Source: an uncultured Eubacteriales bacterium (lineage in GTDB: Bacteria > Bacillota > Clostridia > Oscillospirales > QAMX01). Taken from it: DNA of 18,243 nucleotides. The notes beneath the pieces were generated by a model. It saw only the letters and a program-made list of their open reading frames with translations, was not told the origin of the DNA and did no database searches. Position 1 is the first letter of the stretch. Each line of letters opens with the position of its first letter. Location: the NCBI GenBank assembly GCA_905205975.1, contig CAJLFQ010000042.1, positions 1-18,243 on the forward strand. The letters run 5' to 3'. Made by a program: the position numbers and the translations under genes. Positions 7,118 to 14,266 of this stretch are shown here, in pieces.

Positions 7118-8575
7118 TGCCGCCTCATTTTCCGGATGCGCGGTACAATATTTTTCCAGCAGATCGCGCCATTCCGGCTGAATCTGATAACTGGCCGCCG
7201 TGCCTTCCGCCGGACGGAACGGGAACATACCGTCCTCCAGCAGGGAAAGCCACGGGCGCTGTTCTTCGCTCAGGCTGCTTTCGTCAAAATGCAGCCAGGA
7301 CGGCAGGCAGATGCCGCCCATTTTCTGCCGGCGCATATTTTCCAGTGCGCCCCAGCCGCTGCCGGTTTCCACCGGTTCTGCGCGCCGTTCGCTCATGGCG
7401 CGTGTGGCAAGCAGCTCCTGTTCCAGCCATTCGGCCGGCAGCGCCGCTTCCAAGGCCGAACCCGCTGCCGCAATGGCGTCATGCCATGCGCCGTGCGCCG
7501 CGTCTGCCGGCACATGAATCGGGCCAAAGGCTTCCATCCATTCATACCGGCCGTTTGCCGGCATATGCAGGTATTCCATTTGGCTGTGGCCCAAACCCGC
7601 CTGAATTTCCAGATAGGCGCGCCCCGGTTCTGCCAGAAACTCCTGCCAGCGCCTTCCGCCTTTGTTCATGCCCCACACGAAGAGCTTCCGCCCCTTCAGC
7701 GCCGATGTGGATGTCTGCACATAACCGGTTCCTGCGCCGTCCACGGCAGCAATATACTTCCGGTCTTCCGGCGGAATATAGAAGAAGAAATCCATGGCGC
7801 GGTTCAGATGCATGGTATAGCTCGCATCGGTATCGAGCGTTTTCGGGAAAGAACGGAACCCAAGCCCCGTCTCATAACTCAGTTCCAGCGACTTGTCCGC
7901 CGGAACGATCACGCGGACATCTTCCCGCTCTTCCACCGCCATGTTGGTCCACCAATACATGGGGATTTCATGATCGGTCGTATTCAAAATGCTCATTCTG
8001 GCCAAAAGGAAGGCAGAGCCGTCCGGGAGCCAGAAGTCCATCTGGTAGACCGCTTGACGGACCCGCTCAAATTCGTACATACGGAGCACCGGCCCGCGTT
8101 CCGGGTCGTCATAGCGCTCCGTGAAGAGCTGCGAGCAGGTGAACGGCGTATGCCCGATGATGGAAATGTTCCATTCGATGCCGCCCGAGAACCATGCGTT
8201 GCGCAGCGCAAGGTTGGCCGGCTGAAAAACCGGGTTGGCATGGAGAAGTTCACGGTTTTCCTGTTTGTCAAACAGCGACCAGAGCCGTCCGCCGAGTCGG
8301 GGAATAAACGTGGCACGCAGCCGGTCGTTTTCCAGAACGGCCGCACGCATGGAACGTTCACATTTGGCACGGTCATAATCATCCTGCACACTATACGGCA
8401 GAATGGATGGAACCGCCCCGTCATCCGGGTTGATCTGAACATCTGCCGGCATATCCGGCGAGCGCTTGTATGTGCTGTGGACATCGCTTGACTGTTTGCC
8501 GAAATCCCAGAGCGCGCTGGATTTTGGAAAATCGGCTGCTTGGAAGTTCAAATCGACAAATTGCAGTGTGGACAT
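7115..8575 (-). CDS. DUF5107 (mutarotase-like) protein, N-terminal part ending at in-frame TAG
   Basis: This 486-residue protein resembles DUF5107 proteins, which have a carbohydrate-binding, galactose-mutarotase-like beta-sandwich and often a TPR C-terminus. The signature block is ATFIPRLGGRLWSLFDK (about 88-104) followed by RELLHANPVFQPANLALRN and WFSGGIEWN (about 108-136). No signal peptide is visible, so it is probably cytoplasmic. A role in sugar metabolism is suggested by the mutarotase fold and by the phospho-sugar mutase directly upstream (90-nt gap); the reaction is unknown. The start is the ATG at 8575, with AAGGAGA 5 nt upstream; the frame is open to 8620 but lacks a site there. 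It ends in a TAG after ENEAA, and the frame continues in TPR-like sequence. Confidence 0.8.
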   Translation of the reverse strand: MSTLQFVDLNFQAADFPKSSALWDFGKQSSDVHSTYKRSPDMPADVQINPDDGAVPSILPYSVQDDYDRAKCERSMRAAVLENDRLRATFIPRLGGRLWSLFDKQENRELLHANPVFQPANLALRNAWFSGGIEWNISIIGHTPFTCSQLFTERYDDPERGPVLRMYEFERVRQAVYQMDFWLPDGSAFLLARMSILNTTDHEIPMYWWTNMAVEEREDVRVIVPADKSLELSYETGLGFRSFPKTLDTDASYTMHLNRAMDFFFYIPPEDRKYIAAVDGAGTGYVQTSTSALKGRKLFVWGMNKGGRRWQEFLAEPGRAYLEIQAGLGHSQMEYLHMPANGRYEWMEAFGPIHVPADAAHGAWHDAIAAAGSALEAALPAEWLEQELLATRAMSERRAEPVETGSGWGALENMRRQKMGGICLPSWLHFDESSLSEEQRPWLSLLEDGMFPFRPAEGTAASYQIQPEWRDLLEKYCTAHPENEAA

Positions 8576-8665
8576 CGTGTTCTCCTTTTGATCTGTTCTT
8601 TGATTGGATGCGTCCGGCATTTCCGGCGGCAGAAACCCCGTTCAGCTCCGGCAGGACGCCGCGTT

Positions 8666-10372
8666 TTATTCCGCCAGCGCCTCAGCGGCGGCAGCGTAGT
8701 GTTCCACCAATCCGGCCGCTTCTGCCCGCGTCGCCGCTTTGGTCAGGATATAAATTTTGATCTTTGGTTCGGTGCCGGACGGACGGACAATCAGCACGCA
8801 CCCGTCGGCGAGCTCAAAGTACAGCACGTTGGATCCGGCCAGCTTCATGGATTCCGCCTGTCCGTCGGCGGTTTTCCGGATGCCGCTCTGATAATCCCGC
8901 ACGGCGCAGACTTTGGTGCCGCCGATTTCCGGCAGCGATTCGCCGCGGAGGCGGCTCATCAGCCGCTTCATCGCTTCCAGACCGTCGACGCCCGGGAATT
9001 TCAGGTTCATGGTGCGTTCGGCATAGGCGCCGTAGGTTTCATAGAGGCGTTCCATCGCGCCGTAAAGCGTCAGGCCCTGCTTTGCATAATCAGCTGCCAT
9101 TTCAGCAATCAGCATGGATGCCGTAACGGCGTCTTTGTCGCGGCAGTGGCTGCCGACCATATAGCCGTAGGATTCTTCAAATCCGAACAGATAGGCGTAT
9201 CCTTCTGCCTCCAGCTGTGCCCGGCGGCCTGCGATGAATCGAAAACCGGTAAAGGATTCCCCATAGAAAACGTGGTTCGCTTCACAGACGCGGCGCGCCA
9301 TCAGCGACGTCACAATGGTGGAGACAATCATGCTTTTTTTCGGCAGGCTGCCCGCCGCGCGCCGGGTGCGGATGATATAATCCGCAAGCAGAATGCCCAC
9401 CTGGTTACCCGTCAGCGGCACATATTCTCCATCGTGGCGGCGAACGATTAGGCCTACGCGGTCGGCATCCGGATCCGTGCCGATGATGAGATCGGAACCA
9501 GTTTCCTTGGCGAGGGCAATGGCCAGACGGAAGCCTTCAATTTCTTCCGGGTTCGGGCTTTTGACGGTGGAAAACGCACCGTCCGGCTGCATCTGTTCCG
9601 GTACACAGTGCACGTTTTTCAGGCCGATCCGGCGGAACACCTCCGGCACCAGCCGGTAACCCGTGCCATGGAACGGCGTATAGACGATGCTGATATCGCT
9701 GTTCTGCGTCACATCCGGGTTCAAGCGGCACGAAAGCGCCGCAGCCAGGAACGCTTCATCGGTTTCATGGCCGAGGATTTGAATGGTTCCGTCGGCGACC
9801 GCCGCCTGATAGTCCATTGTCTTGACGCCGGTAAAGATGTCGCACTGCTGCATGGCTTCCGAAACCTGCGACGCAATCTCGTCGCCGATCTGCGCGCCGT
9901 CACTCCAGTAGACTTTATAGCCGTTGTATTCTTTCGGGTTATGGCTGGCTGTGATATTGATGCCGGCTGCGCATTTCAACGAGCGGACAGCAAACGACAG
10001 CTCCGGCGTCGGCCGCATGCTTTCAAACAGGAAGACCCGGATGCCGTTGGCCGCAAGAATGGCTGCCGCCTCCCGTGCAAACGATTCGCTGTGCATCCGG
10101 CAGTCATAGGAGATAGCAACCCCTTTTTGGGCGGCGCCGTCCATCCGGTTCAAAACGTCCGCCAGCCCCTGCGTCGTCTGACCGACCGTATAGCGGTTCA
10201 TCCGGTTGACGCCGGCACCCATGATGCCGCGAAGACCGGCCGTGCCGAAGGCCAGCGGTGCATAAAAGCTCTCGCGGATTTCCGCCTCGTTCATTGCGGT
10301 CAATTCCGCGCGCGTTTCGGAGTCGAGCCCGTCAAAGGCCAGCCATTGACGGTATAATTCATCGTATTTCAT
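8666..10372 (-). CDS. pgcA: Phospho-sugar mutase (phosphoglucomutase type)
   Basis: This 568-residue alpha-D-phosphohexomutase interconverts hexose 1- and 6-phosphates, most likely glucose. Its four functional loops are present: TASHNPKEYNG with the phosphoserine (Ser143), metal-binding GTDPDADR (Asp300, 302, 304), sugar-binding GFEESYGYM (397-405) and phosphate-binding RPSGTEPK (530-537). The N-terminal AFGTAGLRGIMGAGVNRMN and the length match the PgcA/PGM2-like group rather than the shorter ManB/GlmM types. It has its own promoter and is followed after 90 nt by the DUF5107 gene. The ribosome binding site is weak (AGGTAGAAGAA), but the ATG at 10372 is the natural start for the family. Mannose or ribose phosphate as substrate cannot be excluded. 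Confidence 0.93.
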   Translation of the reverse strand: MKYDELYRQWLAFDGLDSETRAELTAMNEAEIRESFYAPLAFGTAGLRGIMGAGVNRMNRYTVGQTTQGLADVLNRMDGAAQKGVAISYDCRMHSESFAREAAAILAANGIRVFLFESMRPTPELSFAVRSLKCAAGINITASHNPKEYNGYKVYWSDGAQIGDEIASQVSEAMQQCDIFTGVKTMDYQAAVADGTIQILGHETDEAFLAAALSCRLNPDVTQNSDISIVYTPFHGTGYRLVPEVFRRIGLKNVHCVPEQMQPDGAFSTVKSPNPEEIEGFRLAIALAKETGSDLIIGTDPDADRVGLIVRRHDGEYVPLTGNQVGILLADYIIRTRRAAGSLPKKSMIVSTIVTSLMARRVCEANHVFYGESFTGFRFIAGRRAQLEAEGYAYLFGFEESYGYMVGSHCRDKDAVTASMLIAEMAADYAKQGLTLYGAMERLYETYGAYAERTMNLKFPGVDGLEAMKRLMSRLRGESLPEIGGTKVCAVRDYQSGIRKTADGQAESMKLAGSNVLYFELADGCVLIVRPSGTEPKIKIYILTKAATRAEAAGLVEHYAAAAEALAE

Positions 10373-10425
10373 CGCGTTCTTCTACCTGACTTTCTCATCT
10401 TTGCGGCGGTTTCCGCCACGGTATT

Positions 10426-10454
10426 ATTATAGCTGATTTTTTTGTCGAGGACAA
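10426..10454 (-). promoter_or_regulatory. pgcA promoter
   Basis: On the minus strand TTGTCC (10449-10454) and TATAAT (10426-10431) are separated by 17 nt. Directly upstream of the -35 is AAAAAGGC, repeated once 10 bp further out. The leader to the ATG at 10372 contains a small GGCGG/CCGCC hairpin. Confidence 0.8.
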
Positions 10455-10462
10455 GCCTTTTT

Positions 10463-10580
10463 GAGCCTTTTTCACAATTTGTTTTCCTTCTCGCGGCTTC
10501 GGCTGCCCATCCCTGCCGTCACGGTTCCTGAAAGATGCGGTTTTTTGCGCGCCGTGCAGACAAATTTACAAAAAAGGCTT
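10463..10580. repeat. Inverted A-rich arms between the divergent pgcA and secA promoters
   Basis: The arm at 10463-10482 and the arm at 10560-10580 are near-perfect inverted copies. Read toward each promoter they give ACAAATTGTGAAAAAGGCTC (pgcA side) and ACAAATTTACAAAAAAGGC (secA side). Each lies just upstream of a -35 box. They may be UP elements or a binding site shared by both promoters. The about 77 bp between the arms contain no ORF and no other signal I can name. Confidence 0.5.
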
Positions 10581-10607
10581 TTTCACCCGCGGAAAATATG
10601 CTATAAT
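10579..10607 (+). promoter_or_regulatory. secA promoter
   Basis: A perfect TATAAT at 10602-10607 is preceded by TGC (extended -10). The -35 is poor: TTTTTC at 10579-10584 with a 17-nt spacer, or TTTTCA at 10580-10585 with 16. The leader is about 90 nt, and CGCCGC (10639-10644) can pair with GCGGCG (10683-10688) just before the GAGGAAAAGAGAG ribosome binding region. Confidence 0.7.
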
Positions 10608-10704
10608 AGTTGGCAGGATTTTATCGGGCATCCGGATTCGCCGCTCCGAGGTGTGCGTCATCATTTTGATCTCATGTGATATGCGGCGAGGAAAAGAGAG
10701 AGCT

Positions 10705-13500
10705 ATGAGCATTATCACCAAACTGTTTGGGACAACCAGTGAACGCGAAATCAAAAAGGTCATGCCGCTGGTGAACCGGACGCTGGCACTGGAAGGCGAA
10801 TACGCCGCGCTTTCGGATCAGGCGCTTGCCGCGAAAACGGCCGAATTCAAAGCGCGCCTCTCCGACGGCGCCTCGCTGGACGATTTGCTGCCGGAAGCGT
10901 TTGCCACCGTCCGAGAAGCGTCTTACCGGATTCTCGGCTACCGCGCTTTTAAGGTTCAGCTGATCGGCGCCGTCATTCTTCATCAGGGTCGGATTGCCGA
11001 AATGAAAACCGGTGAAGGCAAAACGTCAACCGCGCTGTACCCTGCTTACCTGAACGCGCTGACCGGTCAAAATGTCCACATTGTCACCGTAAACGAATAT
11101 CTGGCTAAATTCCAGGGTGAACAGATGGGGCTTGTCCACAAGTTCCTCGGGCTTTCTGTCGGCGTCATTCTGCACGATATGGACAACGACGCGCGCCGGA
11201 AGGCTTATCAGTGCGACATCACCTACGGCACAAACAACGAATTCGGGTTTGACTATCTGCGCGACAACATGGTGCTCTACAAGAACCAGATGGTTCAGCG
11301 CGGCCACGACTTTGCCATCGTCGACGAGGTGGACTCCATCCTCATCGATGAAGCGCGTACGCCGCTGATCATCTCCGGTCAGGGCGAAGAATCTACACAG
11401 CTCTACGCCATTGCGGATGCCTTTGTTTCCAGGCTGAAACCGATGAAGGTCCGCGAGTTGGATGCAAAAGAATCTCAGGATGATTTTGACGCGGATTATA
11501 TCGTCGACGAAAAAGCCAAAACCGTCACGCTGACGGCATCCGGCGTCGCCAAAGCCGAAAAAGCGTTCCATCTGGAAAACCTATCCGATCCGGAAAACGC
11601 CACGCTTGCGCACCACATCAATCAGGCCATCCGCGCGCACGGCATCATGAATCGCGATACCGACTATGTCGTCAAAGACGGCGAGGTCATCATCGTCGAC
11701 GAGTTCACCGGCCGTCTGATGTTCGGCCGCCGCTATTCAGAAGGGCTGCATCAGGCCATTGAAGCCAAGGAACACGTCAAAGTGGAGCGCGAAAACAAAA
11801 CGCTGGCCACCATCACCTTCCAGAATTATTTCCGTATGTATGCCAAGCTGTCGGGCATGACCGGTACGGCGAAAACGGAAGAAGAAGAATTCAAGCACAT
11901 TTATGCGCTGGACGTCATCGAGATTCCGACGAACCTGCCCATGATCCGCATCGATCACCACGACTCGGTGTACAAGACCGAAGCCGGAAAGTTCCACGCG
12001 GTCATCGAGCAGATCATCGCCTGTCACGAAAAAGGGCAGCCGGTTCTTGTCGGCACCATTTCCATTGAAAAGAGCGAGCTGCTGTCCGGTATGCTCAAGC
12101 GCCGCGGCATTCGTCATGCGGTTTTGAACGCCAAGCAGCATGAAAAAGAAGCGCAGATTGTCGCGCAGGCCGGTAAAAAAGGCGCTGTCACGATCGCCAC
12201 AAACATGGCCGGCCGCGGCACCGACATTCTGCTCGGCGGCAACCCGGAATACCTGGCCAAAGACGAACTGGCGAAATTCTATGTCCACAATCCGCCTGCA
12301 GAAGGCGTTGACCCGCAGGAGTTGATTTACGAATGCACGAGCCTGACCCACACGGAAAACGAAGCGGTTCTGGAAGCCCGGCGCCTTTATAAGGAGTTCT
12401 ATCAAAAGTACAAAGCCGAAACAAGCGCCGAAGCCAAAGACGTTGTGGCAGCCGGCGGTCTATTCATCATCGGTACCGAACGACACGAAAGCCGCCGGAT
12501 TGATAATCAGCTTCGTGGGCGTTCCGCACGTCAGGGCGACCCCGGCGAAAGCAGATTCTATATCTCGCTCGAAGATGACCTGATGCGGCTGTTCGGCAGC
12601 GAACGCATCATGGGCATGATGAACTCCCTCGGCGTCGACGAAGATACACCGATCAACTCTAAAATGCTGACCAATGCGATCGAATCCGCGCAGAAGCGTC
12701 TTGAAAGCCGCAACTTCCAGATGCGTAAAAACGTCTTGGAATACGACGACGTCATGAATTTGCAGCGTGAGACCATCTACAAAGAACGCCGCATGGTTCT
12801 GGACGGCGAAGACGTCCACGACTACGTCATGAAAATGCTGCACGACACGGTCACGCGCTATGTCTGCTCGGTCGTCGGCGAAAACGAAACAGTTGAGCAC
12901 GCCTCACTGCTCCGCCTCTCTTCCCTGCTGGTTCCGATCTTCGTTCCGGCCGATCTGGTCGGCGACTATCTGATCGGCATGACGCAGGAACAGGTGCTGG
13001 ATGCCGTCATGCAGGCGGTCGATCAGAAATATGCGGCGCGGGAAGCGGAGTTTGGCGCGAACATCATGCGCGAGCTGGAACGCATCGTTCTGCTCCGCTC
13101 GGTCGATGAAAAGTGGATGGACCACATCGACGCCATGGATGAGTTCCGCCGCGGCATTGGGCTGCGCGCATACGGACAGACGGATCCGATTCTCGCCTAT
13201 AAAAAAGAAGGCTACGAAATGTTCGAAGCGATGGTTCAGTCCATCTGCGAGGACACGGCTCGAAACCTGATGACATTCCGGCTGCGCAGCCAGAATCCGC
13301 CGGAACGGCAGGCCGTCGCAAAACCGGTCGTCAGCTCGGCCGGCGACGGAACCGTCGCAAAAAAACCGGTTGTCAAGAAGGGCGCCAAGATCGGGCGGAA
13401 TGATCCCTGCCCCTGCGGCAGCGGCAAGAAGTATAAAAAATGCTGCGGGCTGAACGCCGATACGGCCGAGCCGGCAAATGCCGGGAAAGAAAAGGATTAG
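10705..13500 (+). CDS. secA: Preprotein translocase ATPase SecA
   Basis: This 931-residue ATPase drives protein export through SecYEG. Visible parts are the Walker A segment MKTGEGKTS (100-108), the DEAD-type DEVDSILIDEARTP (207-220), and the preprotein cross-linking domain. These are followed by the LSGMTGTAKTEEEEF region, TNMAGRGTDILLGG (motor domain 2), the helical scaffold (YDDVMNLQRETIYKERR) and a C-terminal zinc-binding SEC-C tail CPCGSGKKYKKCC (902-914). The ATG at 10705 was chosen because GAGGAAAAGAGAG precedes it and the protein then begins with the usual MSIITKLFG. The frame is open from a GTG at 10651, but that start lacks a usable site. It has its own promoter and ends in TAG, with no strong terminator before the next promoter. 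Confidence 0.97.
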   Translation: MSIITKLFGTTSEREIKKVMPLVNRTLALEGEYAALSDQALAAKTAEFKARLSDGASLDDLLPEAFATVREASYRILGYRAFKVQLIGAVILHQGRIAEMKTGEGKTSTALYPAYLNALTGQNVHIVTVNEYLAKFQGEQMGLVHKFLGLSVGVILHDMDNDARRKAYQCDITYGTNNEFGFDYLRDNMVLYKNQMVQRGHDFAIVDEVDSILIDEARTPLIISGQGEESTQLYAIADAFVSRLKPMKVRELDAKESQDDFDADYIVDEKAKTVTLTASGVAKAEKAFHLENLSDPENATLAHHINQAIRAHGIMNRDTDYVVKDGEVIIVDEFTGRLMFGRRYSEGLHQAIEAKEHVKVERENKTLATITFQNYFRMYAKLSGMTGTAKTEEEEFKHIYALDVIEIPTNLPMIRIDHHDSVYKTEAGKFHAVIEQIIACHEKGQPVLVGTISIEKSELLSGMLKRRGIRHAVLNAKQHEKEAQIVAQAGKKGAVTIATNMAGRGTDILLGGNPEYLAKDELAKFYVHNPPAEGVDPQELIYECTSLTHTENEAVLEARRLYKEFYQKYKAETSAEAKDVVAAGGLFIIGTERHESRRIDNQLRGRSARQGDPGESRFYISLEDDLMRLFGSERIMGMMNSLGVDEDTPINSKMLTNAIESAQKRLESRNFQMRKNVLEYDDVMNLQRETIYKERRMVLDGEDVHDYVMKMLHDTVTRYVCSVVGENETVEHASLLRLSSLLVPIFVPADLVGDYLIGMTQEQVLDAVMQAVDQKYAAREAEFGANIMRELERIVLLRSVDEKWMDHIDAMDEFRRGIGLRAYGQTDPILAYKKEGYEMFEAMVQSICEDTARNLMTFRLRSQNPPERQAVAKPVVSSAGDGTVAKKPVVKKGAKIGRNDPCPCGSGKKYKKCCGLNADTAEPANAGKEKD

Positions 13501-13549
13501 GCAAAAATGCGTTTTTGTCTGAATCGGGGAAGTTTTTACCGTATAGGTC

Positions 13550-13578
13550 TTGACTTTTCCGGCCAGAATGTGTATCAT
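13550..13578 (+). promoter_or_regulatory. Promoter of the acidic Cys-rich protein
   Basis: TTGACT (13550-13555) and TATCAT (13573-13578) are separated by 17 nt. The expected leader to the ATG at 13639 is about 54 nt and ends in AGGAGGTAGG. The 50 bp between secA and this promoter hold only a short A/T-rich hairpin (13502-13517) that is a weak terminator candidate at best. Confidence 0.75.
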
Positions 13579-13638
13579 ATAGGGTGTAAAAAACGGGGCC
13601 TTGCTCTGCAAAGGACACCATTCAGGAGGTAGGATATC

Positions 13639-13959
13639 ATGAAAAAATTTCTGACCGTTCTCGGCGGCATTGTTCTGGGTGTTGCTGCAATCGCTGGCAC
13701 AGTCTACGCGGTGCTTTACTTCCTCAAAAAGGATGAAAATTGCGACGACTGCTGCTACATCGACGACGATGATGACTGCTGCGACGACGACGAAGCCGAA
13801 GAAGAAACCGAAGAATCCGATGGCGAATGCTGCTGCCACGGCCAACACGGCCAACACGGCCAAGAAAAAGCCGAAGAATCCGATGGCGAATGCTGCTGCC
13901 ACGGCGAAGAAGAAGCCGAAGAAGACAAAGCAGAAGAAACCACCGAAGACAAAGAGTAA
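13639..13959 (+). CDS. Small membrane-anchored Cys/Asp/Glu/His-rich protein
   Basis: This 106-residue protein belongs to no family I recognise. An N-terminal hydrophobic segment (about residues 4-28, MKKF...YFLKK) would anchor it in the membrane. The remaining about 75 residues are dominated by Asp and Glu, with 11 Cys in clusters (CDDCC, CC, CCC, CCC) and four His, three of them in an HGQHGQHGQ run. Such a composition suggests binding of metal ions, but no defined metal motif or fold is visible. Part of the tail is a 63-bp in-frame duplication. The ribosome binding site AGGAGG lies 10 nt before the ATG. It has its own promoter and terminator, and lies between secA and the hydrogenase maturation operon. 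A function in metal handling for hydrogenase is only a guess from position. Confidence 0.8.
   Translation: MKKFLTVLGGIVLGVAAIAGTVYAVLYFLKKDENCDDCCYIDDDDDCCDDDEAEEETEESDGECCCHGQHGQHGQEKAEESDGECCCHGEEEAEEDKAEETTEDKE
13808..13905 (+). repeat. Direct repeats inside the Cys-rich protein gene
   Basis: An identical 35-bp block occurs at 13808-13842 and 13871-13905, offset by 63 bp (21 codons), and encodes EESDGECCCHG twice. Between them a 9-bp unit CACGGCCAA occurs three times in tandem (13837-13863) and encodes the HGQ repeats. The frame is kept in all copies, so repeat number can change without breaking the gene. Confidence 0.9.
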
Positions 13960-13979
13960 TTTTTCTGGCGCAGTAAACA

Positions 13980-14015
13980 GGGAGAAGAACCTTCAGGTTC
14001 TTCTCCCCGTTTTTT
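13980..14015 (+). terminator. Intrinsic terminator after the Cys-rich protein gene
   Basis: GGGAGAAGAACC (13980-13991) and its exact complement (13996-14007) form a 12-bp stem around a TTCA loop, followed by CG and six T. It closes the single-gene unit and insulates the hydrogenase maturation promoter that follows. Confidence 0.93.
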
Positions 14016-14035
14016 ATGCAGGCAAAAACCGGCCG

Positions 14036-14064
14036 TTGACATCCCCGCAGATTTATGATATCAT
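14036..14064 (+). promoter_or_regulatory. Promoter of the hydrogenase maturation operon
   Basis: A perfect TTGACA (14036-14041) and TATCAT (14059-14064) are separated by 17 nt, with TGA before the -10 (extended -10). Transcription would start near 14071, about 196 nt upstream of the first ATG. Confidence 0.85.
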
Positions 14065-14140
14065 ATACTCAAACGGAACCTGACGCAAAGTTTCGCGTTT
14101 GCATTCTGAGCGAAAGGGGTGTTTGCCTGACTTGTTTTCT

Positions 14141-14170
14141 GCGATTGCCTTTTTGGCCGAATCGTTTTTT
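14141..14170 (+). terminator. First leader terminator (weaker)
   Basis: CGATT (14142-14146) pairs with AATCG (14160-14164), with an inner GCC/GGC pairing, a 5-T loop and a 2-nt bulge. Six T follow (14165-14170). The stem is short, so activity is less certain than for the next one. Confidence 0.5.
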
Positions 14171-14172
14171 GA

Positions 14173-14204
14173 GGCTGCCCCTTTTTGCAGGGGCAGCCTT
14201 TTTT
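14173..14204 (+). terminator. Second leader terminator (strong)
   Basis: GGCTGCCCC (14173-14181) and GGGGCAGCC (14190-14198) form a perfect 9-bp GC-rich stem around an 8-nt loop, followed by six T (14199-14204). It lies between the operon promoter and the first gene, with only a poor promoter candidate after it. Confidence 0.88.
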
Positions 14205-14228
14205 GTGTTTGGTTTGCTGTTGGTTTTC

Positions 14229-14243
14229 GGTTTCAATGAAACC
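14229..14243. promoter_or_regulatory. Palindrome upstream of the TM1266-family gene, possible operator
   Basis: GGTTTCAATGAAACC is a perfect inverted repeat with 6-bp arms and a 3-nt centre, 23 bp before the first ATG of the operon. It could be a binding site for the adjacent putative regulator or a small RNA hairpin near the ribosome binding site. Neither is shown by the sequence alone. Confidence 0.4.
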
Positions 14244-14266
14244 AGATTCAATCCGAGGAGGTTTTT

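Larger units (their letters stand above)
14071..14266 (+). promoter_or_regulatory. Long leader of the hyd operon with alternative RNA folds, candidate attenuator
   Basis: The leader contains two terminator hairpins before the first gene. TTTCGC (14091-14096) can pair with GCGAAA (14110-14115). Overlapping the latter, AAAGGGG (14113-14119) is exactly complementary to CCCCTTT (14178-14184) in the 5' stem and loop of the second terminator. This gives mutually exclusive folds as in transcription attenuation. I see no known riboswitch class and no convincing leader peptide. Regulation is inferred from the pairing only; an alternative is a small RNA ending at the terminator. Confidence 0.5.

Noticed and set aside
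6527..8491. A 654-codon plus-strand frame opposite the DUF5107/TPR gene
   Set aside because: It shows no domain, overlaps the rplS promoter, and the minus-strand gene has a ribosome binding site and family motifs. It is an antisense shadow.
10651..10704. N-terminal extension of SecA from a GTG at 10651
   Set aside because: No usable ribosome binding site precedes it, and the downstream ATG has one and gives the usual SecA start.
13501..13520. Terminator after secA
   Set aside because: CAAAAA/TTTTTG can form a small hairpin, but it is weak and lacks a following T-run.
14132..14237. Possible TTG-initiated leader peptide in the hyd leader (LFSAIAFLAESFFEAAPFC)
   Set aside because: The purine block AAAGGGG lies about 12 nt upstream, which is too far for a good start, and the hydrophobic text again comes from the terminator sequence.
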